The position numbers were made by a program, and so were the translations under genes. DNA of 64,000 nt from Variovorax sp. dw_308 (lineage in GTDB: Bacteria; Pseudomonadota; Gammaproteobacteria; Burkholderiales; Burkholderiaceae_C): NCBI RefSeq assembly GCF_019207085.1, contig NZ_JAATOM010000023.1:1-64000 (forward strand), given 5' to 3'. Each line of letters begins with the position of its first letter. Within the stretch, counting starts at the first letter, position 1. The notes beneath the pieces are model-generated. The model had not been told where the DNA came from, did no database searches, and saw nothing but the letters and a program-made list of their open reading frames with translations. Shown piece after piece: positions 9,779 through 18,024 of the stretch.

Positions 9779-10315
9779 TCAGCGCAGTGCCCTGCAGTTG
9801 CCGAACTCGCAGCGTATGGCCAGCGCATCGCCATCGGAGCAGGCCACCGTGTAGCTTTCGAACCCCGGGCCCTTGGCGGTCAGGACGCTGCGAGGTTGCA
9901 TGTTGCACCCCAGGTCACGCGCCACGCGCTCTGCATACAGCCCGGCTGTTCCCTGGGCCGTGACAGGCGCGCGCGCCGGTGCCGGAACTGGCGAGGTGAC
10001 AGCCGACTCTGTCGGCCCGGAGCGCACGGTCGCCGGTGCCACGGTCGGCGAAAGGCCTCGAGCCGGCGCGACCAATGGCTTGCACTCTACGGTCATCACG
10101 TAGTCGACCGGGGAAACGACGTTTGGAGAGCCAACCATGGTGTAGCCAGACGGGCAGAGCTCGGCGGCCTTGGCATAGGCCACGGATGCTGTCATCGCGT
10201 CGATGAAATGAACGGGTTGTCCGTTGGGACCGACGCTGTGGCTGCTGGTGATCGCGCAGCCTGCAAGCAGTAGCAACACGCTCGCCGAGACCAAGTGTGT
10301 GAAGGGGGATGCCAT
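9779..10315 (-). CDS. Putative lipoprotein, 178 aa
   Basis: The N-terminus MASPFTHLVSASVLLLLAGCAITSSH is a lipoprotein signal peptide with the lipobox LAGC, so the mature protein should be anchored to a membrane at that Cys. Starting at ATG 10315 puts the signal at the N-terminus; the frame extends upstream without a signal-like sequence. A Pro/Ala-rich linker (APARGLSPTVAPATVRSG) leads to a C-terminal domain with four Cys (DLGCNMQPRS, YTVACSDGDALAIRCEFGNCRAL), of a kind seen in small Burkholderiales envelope lipoproteins. Role unknown. It is followed 113 bp later by the broken large gene. Confidence 0.78.
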   Translation of the reverse strand: MASPFTHLVSASVLLLLAGCAITSSHSVGPNGQPVHFIDAMTASVAYAKAAELCPSGYTMVGSPNVVSPVDYVMTVECKPLVAPARGLSPTVAPATVRSGPTESAVTSPVPAPARAPVTAQGTAGLYAERVARDLGCNMQPRSVLTAKGPGFESYTVACSDGDALAIRCEFGNCRALR

Positions 10316-10481
10316 GCGACGAATGTAGCCGGCCGCGGCCAGGCCGGCAGGCGGTCCGGCCCCCGTTCGCTCGTCCGGCTGCGCGTTGGCGGGACGGGGG
10401 CGAGAAAAATGCGATCCCAACTATGCTCCCCTGCCCTTCCGCCCCCGTCCCTTCTTTCCCTGCGCTCCGCGCCCCCCACAC

Positions 10482-11090
10482 TTGCCTTCGACTCTCATCA
10501 AAGCCATTCAGCGCATACCACGTGCTCGCCCGGGAACGGGCACGGTCGACTGCATCGTCCAGGAGGCGAGCTTCCGGGAATTGGGGGACTGGCAACGGCT
10601 CATTCACGATCCGTACATCGCGCCCGATCCGGCGCGTCTCGACCGGTCATGGCACTGGCCACGCTATCTGACGGCCTCGTATTTGCTGAATGATGTTCAT
10701 GGCCGATTGACCGAGGCTTTCCAGATCTCGGTCTCGTCTCCGACGGGACGCGCCGTTCCGGTAGGTGTGGCCATGCTGGTCTCCGGCTATCCGCACCCTG
10801 GCGAGGAGATGGGCACGTTCGTCTGGTTTCTGAGTTCCACGCCTCCGGCGGCCCTCCAGTCTTTCGGCGTCAAGGATCGCTTCGTGGTGATGCCCCTGCT
10901 CCTCGACACGGCTGTCCAGGCGAGTCGCTGGCAAGGATTACACGGACGTGTGGCGCTCCATGCCGATCACCGAGGCACGCCAAGGCAGCAGGACGACCTT
11001 GTCAAGGGGTATGTCGCCTGCGGCCTGACGCAGCGGAACTACCTGAAAGGCACCCCACTCTCATTGTTCAGGAAAATGGACAGCAGGTAA
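10482..11090 (+). CDS. GNAT-like acetyltransferase-fold protein
   Basis: About 202 aa from TTG 10482. The middle and C-terminus (SFGVKDRFVVMPLLLDTAVQAS, HGRVALHADHRG, QQDDLVKGYVACGLTQRN) resemble the latter half of GNAT proteins, where a strand-helix is followed by a Y-x-x-x-G-L close. This is a resemblance, not a proven assignment. The frame is open upstream to 10386, but the added residues are Pro/Arg-rich and unlikely. No strong ribosome-binding site marks a start, so the first residue is uncertain. A second small unknown gene follows 98 bp downstream on the same strand; the two may form a pair. Confidence 0.55.
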   Translation: MPSTLIKAIQRIPRARPGTGTVDCIVQEASFRELGDWQRLIHDPYIAPDPARLDRSWHWPRYLTASYLLNDVHGRLTEAFQISVSSPTGRAVPVGVAMLVSGYPHPGEEMGTFVWFLSSTPPAALQSFGVKDRFVVMPLLLDTAVQASRWQGLHGRVALHADHRGTPRQQDDLVKGYVACGLTQRNYLKGTPLSLFRKMDSR

Positions 11091-11188
11091 TTCTCCTACG
11101 GCATGGCATCAGCGCACGCCTGCACGCTAAATGGGACCCGCTGCGCTGAGGCGCATTGCTGTATAGTTTTCTGGCACGACTGGACACC

Positions 11189-11479
11189 ATGGGCTCTCTC
11201 TTCGCACACCGTGAGTTCCCTGAACTCGAACTGTCTCCGCAGCCTGCAGAGCGGAAGGTTCAGGTGCGTCTGCTCAAGAATGTGCTCTCAGTAATCGGGC
11301 GCAGGAATCTTCTTCGCCAGCCCATGCGCTGGTCCGAGGTGCCGCGCTTTGCAGAGACTGCGGCCGTCGTCGAAGCCACGACTGCTCATATGGATGGACT
11401 TCCTGCAGAAGCTGACTTCGGATCGTTTGACGAGTTGAAGGCTCGCCGAGACGAAACGAACGTCGTTCGACTGCGCTGA
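11189..11479 (+). CDS. Small hypothetical protein, 96 aa
   Basis: Starts MGSLFAHREFPELELSPQPAERKVQVRLLKNVLSVIG and ends in a charged tail (FDELKARRDETNVVRLR). No signal peptide, membrane span or known motif. An alternative ATG at 11156 would add 11 residues. It follows the GNAT-like gene on the same strand and may belong with it. Coding status is plausible from composition only. Confidence 0.45.
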   Translation: MGSLFAHREFPELELSPQPAERKVQVRLLKNVLSVIGRRNLLRQPMRWSEVPRFAETAAVVEATTAHMDGLPAEADFGSFDELKARRDETNVVRLR

Positions 11480-11482
11480 TTT

Positions 11483-11725
11483 TTATCGGTGGTTCGCCTC
11501 AGGTGCAGAGGCAATCGCAAGCAGTTGCTTGTCGGTCGGCTTGTCCCAAGCGGGACCATAGGCCGGCGTCGCATAGAAGCTCACCATCTCGTGGCGCACC
11601 ATGGGGTGCGTCCACCCCTTGCTCAGTAGACTGCGACGCCGCTCCACGCATGACTTGGAACAAGCTGGCCGGGGCGCGGTCGCTCCCACTGCCGATGATG
11701 CAAGGTACGTGGCTACCGCTGCCAC
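11483..11725 (-). CDS. Possible small hypothetical gene, 80 aa
   Basis: A minus-strand frame whose C-terminal half has ordinary protein composition (RHEMVSFYATPAYGPAWDKPTDKQLLAIASAPEANHR) and one Cys pair (CSKSC). No family is recognised and no start site stands out. It could be a remnant of a longer gene. Confidence 0.3.
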   Translation of the reverse strand: MAAVATYLASSAVGATAPRPACSKSCVERRRSLLSKGWTHPMVRHEMVSFYATPAYGPAWDKPTDKQLLAIASAPEANHR

Positions 11726-11756
11726 GTCGTCCTCCCCACGCAGGGGCAGCGCAGCA

Positions 11757-12259
11757 GGCTACCTGGCGATCGATCCGAGCGTTCGCCACGGCCAGTCCAA
11801 CCAGTCCCCGATCCTCTGGGACGACGCCCTCTTTGCCTCGGCCGAGACGCTGTGGGCCGAAGCAAAGGATCAGGGTCTGCGACACGGCTGGGCGCAGTCC
11901 AGTCTCGACGGGTTCCGGGTGGGCGGCATGCTGACGCTGTCGCGCTCCAGCGAGGTGCTGACGGCCCTTGAACTGCGCGAGAAGGACCGCGAGATGCGCT
12001 GGCTGGTGCCGCGCACATCTCGCTGTCGCGCTTGATGAAGCGCAAATACGCGCCGCAGCCCGAAGTCCCGCTGACCCCGCGCGAGATCGAGGTCCTGAAA
12101 TGGAGCGCCGACGGGAAGACGGCCGGCGAGATCGGCGACATCCTCTCGATCTCGGTGCCGACGGTGAACTTTCACATCAAGAACGTCGTGCACAAGATGA
12201 AGGCGGCCAACAAGACGGCGGCCGCGGTCCAGGCGCTGATCTCTGGATTGCTGCACTGA
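11757..12259 (+). pseudogene. LuxR-type autoinducer-binding regulator remnant, frameshifted and N-truncated
   Basis: The first frame holds the end of an autoinducer-binding domain: GYLAIDPSVRHGQSNQSPILWDD, then LRHGWAQSSLDG and MLTLSRSSEVL. Close to 12010 the reading frame must shift. The second frame continues HISLSRLMKRKYAPQPEVP and then a complete LuxR helix-turn-helix: LTPREIEVLKWSADGKTAGE, IGDILSISVPTVNFHIKNVV, ending ANKTAAAVQALISGLLH. About 90 N-terminal residues of the sensing domain are not found upstream. The HTH part alone could still be made from ATG 12035, but a functional quorum-sensing receptor is not encoded. No luxI-like synthase gene is seen in the window. Confidence 0.8.
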
Positions 12260-12736
12260 GCGCAGCGGCGGACGTACCAACTGCAACGAACCTGATGACC
12301 GACAAACTTCTACGCGCCTTCACCTTCTGGATCCGCACCGAATTGCGCGACGAATGCCGCGAGTATTTCGAGACTCAAGGAACTCGCGCAGGCGCCGGGC
12401 TGTAGGCGCGCTGCGGCACTGTTCCGCGATCTCGGCGATGGACCACCGAGGCCATCGTGATCTCCCTATGGCAATCGATCGAATGCACCAAGGCGGCATT
12501 CGCCGAAGACTTTCAGCAACCGGAGATCGAGTCCTCCGTGCGCCACAAGTTGTTCGACCGCGAGCCGACGGTGCGGCACTATGCGATCAACGGCGGCGAT
12601 GCAATGGCGTTGCTGCCCCCGGACCTGGAAGCAGCCAGCGGAAGTAGGAGTGTTCCGCGCAGCGCCGTTCGCCTGAAGAGTGACGGCGTCTACGCGGTCC
12701 GCGGAAACGCCGGGCCCGCACACAAGCCGCCGCTCT
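12260..12736. other. Region without a recognised gene
   Basis: No supported gene. A plus-strand frame from 12457 has a reasonable first third (MISLWQSIECTKAAFAEDF) but then becomes Arg/Pro-rich over the antisense of the next gene, so at most it is a fragment. Confidence 0.35.
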
Positions 12737-13012
12737 TCAGGAGGAAGGGGCGTCGTCACCGTCCTGCGGGGCAGCGCCCTCGGGCCAGAAACGCCACCAG
12801 GGCCGCGCTGCCGTTGGGGGCTCCGGCGTCAGCTGCTGAAATTGACTCGTTCGTGCGCGACGGCGCTGTTCGGCCTCCAGTGCATGGGCGAGGCCGTTGG
12901 CGTCCCTCTCGCCATGGAGCGCGCGCTTGCGCCAAGCGACGGCCAGCGCATGCAATTCGTCGTCGCCCACGGCGGCGAGTTGTTCCAGGGTTGGCAACTG
13001 GTTCATAGACAT
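12737..13012 (-). CDS. Small WWRFW-motif protein, paralogue of the gene at 24233-24517
   Basis: About 91 aa: MSMNQLPTLEQLAAVGDDEL, then helical segments LHALAVAWRKRALHGERDAN and GLAHALEAEQRRRARTSQFQ, then a short tail with ARPWWRFWPEG. The other copy at 24233-24517 has the same order (DDQQLAGLAANWRARAGYGD, LEVERRRRLRATQ, AWWKFWSK) and also accompanies a large tyrosine recombinase. The gene follows the zeta toxin gene by 37 bp in a run of minus-strand genes that includes the antitoxin and, upstream, the recombinase. The role is unknown; a recombinase accessory protein is an inference from the repeated linkage. ATG 13006 is an alternative start. Confidence 0.72.
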   Translation of the reverse strand: MSMNQLPTLEQLAAVGDDELHALAVAWRKRALHGERDANGLAHALEAEQRRRARTSQFQQLTPEPPTAARPWWRFWPEGAAPQDGDDAPSS

Positions 13013-13049
13013 TGCGCCGTGACCGCGGTGTCTTCGGCGTTCGACTGGG

Positions 13050-13724
13050 TCATGGTACGCCTCCCTTCGCAAGGTGCAATTCGATGCCGGCCTGAACGAT
13101 CGGGCGGGCCCACGCCGGCGTCGATTCAAGTGCGCGCGCATCATGGGGATCCGGGAACGTCATGGCACCCTTCGCCATCTCCAGCACCAGCAAGGGGTCT
13201 GGAATGTCCTCGCCCACCTGCGCCTGTGCGCTGTTGTCAAAGACCTGCAAGGCCGCGAGGTCCGGCATCAGCCTGATCAGATTGAGTCGCGACGCGGTCC
13301 AGCGCTCCCTGATCTTGCTTTCCGCGATGGCGTGCCCACCCTGCTTCACCCTCATTTGCACGCGCGAGACATGCAACGCCGGACTTTGCAGTCCGCAAAA
13401 GATCACCACGAGATCATGGCTGGCGGCTGCCTGCGCGAGGAGCGCCGGAATCGTGCGCGCCCCCAGCGTGGTTTCGAACGCATGGTTGGAGCCGAGCGCG
13501 ATGGCCGACTCCAGCAGCACCTTGCCGTGCTGCCACGCCTGGGCGTTGGCCTCCTCCGGGGGCACACCCGATTGCATGAGCTCGCGCGCGAAGCTGTCGG
13601 GGTTGTACCAGCTCAGGCCGTGTTCGACCAACATGGCGCCCCCGACGGAACTCTTGCCGGCGCCATTGACGCCCGCCAGCACGAAAATGAACGGGCGCTG
13701 CCGCGCCGGCCCCGCACTCGACAT
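13050..13724 (-). CDS. Zeta toxin family kinase
   Basis: Zeta toxins phosphorylate UDP-N-acetylglucosamine and block cell-wall synthesis; their antitoxin holds them inactive. The 224-aa protein has the Walker A motif FVLAGVNGAGKSSVGGAML near residue 20. It also has YNPDSFARELM, the SNHAFETTLG segment typical of zeta kinases, and basic residues in the lid (MRVKQGGHAIAESKIRERW). Length fits a minimal chromosomal or plasmid zeta kinase. It lies 18 bp downstream of a Phd/YefM-type antitoxin gene, forming a two-gene cassette. Next to a replication origin it would stabilise the replicon by post-segregational killing. The fold is clear; its substrate is inferred from the family. Confidence 0.88.
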   Translation of the reverse strand: MSSAGPARQRPFIFVLAGVNGAGKSSVGGAMLVEHGLSWYNPDSFARELMQSGVPPEEANAQAWQHGKVLLESAIALGSNHAFETTLGARTIPALLAQAAASHDLVVIFCGLQSPALHVSRVQMRVKQGGHAIAESKIRERWTASRLNLIRLMPDLAALQVFDNSAQAQVGEDIPDPLLVLEMAKGAMTFPDPHDARALESTPAWARPIVQAGIELHLAKGGVP

Positions 13725-13742
13725 GAAGAAAACGCGACGACG

Positions 13743-14087
13743 TCAGAACGACGCGCCGGCCTGGGGTCGTTGCGTCAGCCTGCCACGCGACGACAGCAGC
13801 GCGCCCACCTTGCCATGCGCGTCGGCCTGTTGCAGGATCGACAAACGCGCATCGAATCGCGTCGCGAGTTCGTCCAGCACGGACTTTTCCCGGGCCTTGA
13901 GGCTGGTCAAGGCATCCGTGACTTGCCGGTAGGTCTCCGCGTCGAGCAGGACCATCTCGACATTGGCGTGGTTGGTGATCGCGACGCTGCCGGACTGATG
14001 CACCTGACGAACGATGTCGCCCCACTTGTTCCTGACCATCGAAGTGTTGTGACGCGGAAGATCGGCGAGGTTGGCGAGAGGGTTCAT
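13743..14087 (-). CDS. Phd/YefM-like antitoxin
   Basis: The start region MNPLANLADLPRHNTSMVRN and following KWGDIVRQVHQSGSVAITNH match the Phd/YefM fold, in which an N-terminal dimer binds DNA (…VEMVLLDAETYRQV), and a C-terminal tail binds the toxin. I choose ATG 14087 because AAAGG lies 5 bases upstream; ATG 14108 is possible. The gene precedes the zeta kinase by 18 bp. Phd/YefM partners are usually Doc or RelE/YoeB toxins, while zeta toxins usually pair with epsilon or PezA, so this pairing is a mixed one. Antitoxins of this fold normally repress their own operon. Confidence 0.85.
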   Translation of the reverse strand: MNPLANLADLPRHNTSMVRNKWGDIVRQVHQSGSVAITNHANVEMVLLDAETYRQVTDALTSLKAREKSVLDELATRFDARLSILQQADAHGKVGALLSSRGRLTQRPQAGASF

Positions 14088-14207
14088 GGGAGCCTTTGTG
14101 TGATTCATGGCATTATGCCAATATTGCCGGGAATACGCTGGTTGACCGCGACATGCTGTTCGGCCCGGTCCGCGGCCGATCCCGTGTCGCTCGCCGACGG
14201 CGGACAT

Positions 14208-16148
14208 TCACGTCGGCTCTGTAGCGCCTGCTCGTGCGCGATATGCGGCGGTTGTTGTCGATGACGCATGACCCAGATGGCGTCGGACGAGTTCGACCGG
14301 CTGCGCAAGCCGGCCGGGCCGGTCGGTCAACGCATGTGCACCATGCGAATGCCGAAGCCAGTGAGCGCTTGCTTTTCTGATGTTGGCCGCATCTCCGGCA
14401 TCGCATTGTTTGCTCAGCCGTATTAGGAGGGTCTTGATCGCCTTGGCGAGGCCCGACGAGGACCATCCTCGTGGCGCAGCGCCGGCTCGAGCGAAGCGGA
14501 CCAGGACCGGGATTGCGAGACAGGCCGGGTCGCGCAGATCCCCGCAGTCAAGATGACGTGACAGGGCCATTTCCAGTTCGGCGACGAGCGCGGCGGGAAC
14601 TGGCACCTGGCGCCGGCGTGTCCCCTTGCCTTCGACCGCCAAGTGCCACTGCACCGGGAACGCGCCATGCGCTGTCGCTGGCTCGACCCGCTCGAGGTCA
14701 CCGCAACGTGCCGCGGCGAGTTCGGAAATCCGCAGTCCGGTGGCGTACAGCCAGCGCAAGGCACGCGCCACGGAGGCTCCCGTCGCTCCCTCCACGCCCT
14801 CCCTGCCACCCACCCGGTCTGCCGGGTCTGCCCGCCGATCCAGCAAGGCTTCAAGCCGATCCCACTGTGCCACGCTGAGCATGCGATGCGCGCCGAATGC
14901 CGCCTCGCGGCGGGGCGCCGGTGCCACGCCGACGAAAGGATTGACGCTCAGGTAGCGATGGCCGACCAGGTAGGCGAACAAGCCCTTGAGCACGGTCAAA
15001 GCGTGGCGCCGCGCCGCCGGAGAAAGCGGGCCCTCGAGCGGCCGCCAGCGGGGTGACCAGCGCTGCTGATGACGCGGCCCGCACCACTCGGGCGGCGGAT
15101 CGGCGAGGAACGCGCCATAGGCCTGGGCATCCTCGAGGGACAGGGAAGATAGGGCCTTGCCGCGCACCAGCACACACCAGAGCAACAGGCGTTCGGCCTC
15201 CTTGCGATAGGCGCGGAAGGTGGCGGACACTTTGCCGGACGGGGCCCCCCCTTTGGCCTCCAGCCACGCCGCGATCGCCGCAGGGTCGTTGGCCGCGCGC
15301 AGGAGGCAGTGCTCTGGTGACGCGCGGTACTGGCCCAGCCGACCGTCCAGCGCTTCCGGAACCCGCAACTTTTCCAGCGGCAACAGCGCTGTGGCCGGGG
15401 CCACGACGCTGCTGCGCAGCGCAGGCGGGACGGTGCCGTGGGGCACGCGCACGTGTGCTTGGAGGCGCAGCGCGGGAATATGGGCATGCGCGTCCAGCCA
15501 GGCCACCACGCGGGCGGCCTTGTTCAGACCGACGCCCGGAACCCGACGCCACCAGCGCGCGCCCTCCAGGTGGATGTGCGCGACCAGGGCGCCCAGCGTG
15601 CGGAGATCGCAGCGGTGCAAGCGGCTGGCCACGGCGGGATTGAGCCAAGCTTTGACGTCGTCGCCCGGGCGCGGGTCCGGGGCCATGTGCGACTCCAGCC
15701 ACCGCAAGGCATCGAGTTGCTGCGCGATGACGCGGGACCGCTGTGTCAGGCAGCCGCGGCGCGCGCGCTCGGATCCTCCTGTCAGAGCATCCGGATAGGC
15801 CTCCGCATAGGCTTCGGCCTGTTCAGCCTCCGAAAAGTCCTCGAGACCGCGCTCGGCCGCGAACGACTCGAGAGTCGGAAAGCTTTTCGCCGCCGCGCTG
15901 AAGCGCTCTGGGTCCAGGCGCACCAGCCGAGCCATCCCGGGGCGCGCCTCGCGTCGCGCGGCAGCCGCGAAGGCGTCGCGGATCTCGGCGATCGTGTGGC
16001 GGATCGTGCGCAGGTCAGCGGTCGCGCCGTCGCCTCGGAGGTAGCGGTTCCAGCTTTCTCGTTCATCAAGCCCCTGCAGCAGCGCTCGCATGAACGCGAA
16101 ATGCCCGCGGTGCAGGGGGGGCGGCTGGCGATCGACAGGCTTATTCAA
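14208..16148 (-). CDS. Large tyrosine recombinase (phage integrase family, DUF3701-like region), copy A
   Basis: About 646 aa. An N-terminal segment LHRGHFAFMRALLQGLDERE is followed by a helix-hairpin-helix-like stretch (RVPGVGLNKAARVVAWL, DUF3701-like), a core-binding SAM-like domain (AYRKEAERLLLWCVLVRGKA) and the C-terminal catalytic domain. Catalytic residues are visible: Arg in YATGLRISELAA, Lys in VEGKGTRRRQVPV, HxxR in HWLRHSHGAHA, His in RRHLGHASS and the nucleophile Tyr in TTTAAYRA. It is a paralogue of the protein at 24514-26475. TTG 16148 is the best start by comparison with that copy. The gene ends about 120 bp before the antitoxin gene on the same strand. Such enzymes could resolve replicon multimers or move a cassette; which is not shown. 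Confidence 0.9.
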   Translation of the reverse strand: MNKPVDRQPPPLHRGHFAFMRALLQGLDERESWNRYLRGDGATADLRTIRHTIAEIRDAFAAAARREARPGMARLVRLDPERFSAAAKSFPTLESFAAERGLEDFSEAEQAEAYAEAYPDALTGGSERARRGCLTQRSRVIAQQLDALRWLESHMAPDPRPGDDVKAWLNPAVASRLHRCDLRTLGALVAHIHLEGARWWRRVPGVGLNKAARVVAWLDAHAHIPALRLQAHVRVPHGTVPPALRSSVVAPATALLPLEKLRVPEALDGRLGQYRASPEHCLLRAANDPAAIAAWLEAKGGAPSGKVSATFRAYRKEAERLLLWCVLVRGKALSSLSLEDAQAYGAFLADPPPEWCGPRHQQRWSPRWRPLEGPLSPAARRHALTVLKGLFAYLVGHRYLSVNPFVGVAPAPRREAAFGAHRMLSVAQWDRLEALLDRRADPADRVGGREGVEGATGASVARALRWLYATGLRISELAAARCGDLERVEPATAHGAFPVQWHLAVEGKGTRRRQVPVPAALVAELEMALSRHLDCGDLRDPACLAIPVLVRFARAGAAPRGWSSSGLAKAIKTLLIRLSKQCDAGDAANIRKASAHWLRHSHGAHALTDRPGRLAQPVELVRRHLGHASSTTTAAYRARAGATEPT

Positions 16149-16268
16149 CGCCCGCCACGTCCCACGGTCACCCGATCCGGCACCTGGGTGCAGCACCTCG
16201 CGCCGCTTGCTCTCCCGCCCTGCCCCGCGCCGAAGGTACCGGGCGGCAGTTGGGGTTGCGCACGGCAA

Positions 16269-17118
16269 AAGGCCCGCTGGTGCCGGTTGGCCAGGACCGC
16301 AGACGCCACGCCAGCGCAGGGCAGCGCGAGGGCGGAGGGTTCGGCGGGAAGGTCACCCCGGCTCAACATGGCATCAGCGGAACCTGAAGAAGGAGAAGAA
16401 GTGGGAAGAGAGCGCCGGGAGAGGCGAACCTCATCGCGCCAGAGTTTCTTGGGAAGTCATCATATCCTTCTACTTATCATCCGTATCATTTTTAGGCCGT
16501 CATTTCTTGTTTTGAACTGTCACTGAAATAATTTCTTTTGAAATCAAGGACTTACCAGTGCTTCGGGAGAATGATGACGAGCTGGCCACAAGTGAAGACT
16601 CCACATGAACTCATTGGCCTAAGTAACGGTTCAGGGATGGACGGCGTCACCGGAGTCGTTGCGGAGCCATCCGCCCGCACTTGGCAGGATGCCTGATTCG
16701 TTGCTGAACTTGCTGCCTGATGGCGTCTGACCGAGCCGGAATCGACTATGGCCGCCTCGGGAATCTGCGCTCACTGTGGGCAAACGGATCCTGCTGCCCT
16801 GTCAACGGGCGATCGCGCCGACCTGTCTGGCGACTCGGCCTTCATCCAGGCATCCTGCGAAACGGAGAACGGGTGAGGTCCCCGGCCCCTAAACCGAGCC
16901 GGCGCAGTCACGCCAGGAGAATCCAAGTTCGTGCCCTATAAGCGTCCCGGGATGCATGGCGCGGCCCCCTCGATGAAAGGTCGGGCGACACGGCGGCACC
17001 TTCGCGACCGGCGCGCATGGCCGTCGGAATCAGGCAAGGCACGCGCGCGACGGCAAATCGGGGGGCGCGTGGTCGCGGTCGTTCATGCGTGTTGCATGCA
17101 CCTCGCGCAAGAAATGCA
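16269..17118. other. Non-coding stretch left of the parS-like array, with an AT-rich island
   Basis: No gene is supported. A distinctly AT-rich island lies at about 16445-16560 (for example ATAATTTCTTTTGAAATC near 16525), in an otherwise GC-rich background. It could be a promoter region or part of the partition site, but no defined motif is visible. Confidence 0.45.
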
Positions 17119-17140
17119 GGGGTGGTTCGGAACCATCCCC
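17119..17140. repeat. parS-like palindrome 1 (imperfect)
   Basis: Arms GGGGTGGTTC and GAACCATCCCC around one central base. One base shorter at the centre and one mismatch relative to the sites at 17979 and 17629. Confidence 0.65.
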
Positions 17141-17320
17141 TTCGCGAACCCCGTTCTAAGGGCGTGGCTGGTCCCCGCGCACTACGTTTCGAAAGGGAAT
17201 TCGTTAATGCCGCGTCTGCGCGCTGTTTCATGGAAGCGACACCTCAAGAACACGCCAAAGCCATCGCAGCGCGGTCCGGCGGATGCGGCTCGGGTGACAT
17301 CCTTCCCGGCTGGAAATAGT

Positions 17321-17344
17321 GGGGGTGGTTCTGGAACCACCCCC
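17321..17344. repeat. parS-like palindrome 2
   Basis: A 24-bp palindrome with core GGTGGTTCTGGAACCACC and five G/C at each outer end; only the central dinucleotide departs from perfect symmetry. Confidence 0.78.
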
Positions 17345-17628
17345 GTGACTATGCTGCGACAGCGAACAAAACACTTCGCACGCGATGCTTGGCGACTTCT
17401 GAACGAACACTGTAAGCCGGGCGCGTCGCGTCAATGGATCCGCGAGGCAGCGCCGTCAATCGAGCGAGCGCGGCGCGGCCAGGCTGGCGGGGGAATCCCG
17501 AGCGTACTGCGTCGAACAAAGGGAGAGGCCACGCCAGACATTGGCTTCGATTCGCGGCAAGACGGCTCCCAGGCCGCTCGCAGCCGACATTTTTGCGGTT
17601 GACCCCCCTCGATGGATCTGACAGAGGA

Positions 17629-17648
17629 GGGTGGTTCCGGAACCACCC
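17629..17648. repeat. parS-like palindrome 3 (perfect)
   Basis: A perfect 20-bp palindrome centred on GGTTCCGGAACC with flanking GGGT and ACCC. Confidence 0.8.
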
Positions 17649-17837
17649 CCATCGGAGCAAACATAGCAACACTCGAGACGGCTTGCCCGCTGAGCCGGGG
17701 CCCGACGAAGCTACGGACCCCATGCCGAAGGTCCCCGAGCCCAGCCCGAATCTCACACTGGGTGAGCGTGTGCAGCGGACCGCGGTATCGAGAGAGGGGC
17801 ATGCGACCAGATAACAGCAGGTCGATTCCCCGCAAGA

Positions 17838-17857
17838 ATGGGGTTCCAGAACCACAT
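17838..17857. repeat. parS-like palindrome 4 (degenerate)
   Basis: Core GGTTCCAGAACC with partly symmetric ATGG/CCAT-like flanks. Weaker than the other sites. Confidence 0.6.
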
Positions 17858-17969
17858 GCGCTCGACACCGGGCTGATCGACGCTCGCCACCCGCGGCCCG
17901 TCCCGCCCAGGAGCGCGATCGCGCACGCTTGGAGGCGGCCTGACGCTGGCCGTCCACCTCGCCCCAAAC

Positions 17970-18002
17970 AAAAAAAAAGGGGGTGGTTCCGGAACCACCC
18001 CC
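17970..18002 (-). terminator. parS-like palindrome 5 doubling as terminator of parAB
   Basis: The perfect 24-bp palindrome at 17979-18002 (core GGTGGTTCCGGAACCACC) starts 22 bp after the parB stop. On the minus strand it is followed by a run of nine T residues (A-run at 17970-17978), giving a textbook intrinsic terminator. The same sequence is also the best copy of the repeated ParB-site candidate. Confidence 0.75.
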
Positions 18003-18024
18003 CTACTTCTGACCTCGCCGAAGC

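Noticed and set aside
12457..13008. Plus-strand frame of 183 codons
   Set aside because: Only its first third looks protein-like; the remainder is the antisense of the WWRFW gene.
16720..17602. Open frames across the non-coding region left of the parS-like array
   Set aside because: Frames run through the palindromes on both strands with low-complexity translations; no start signals.
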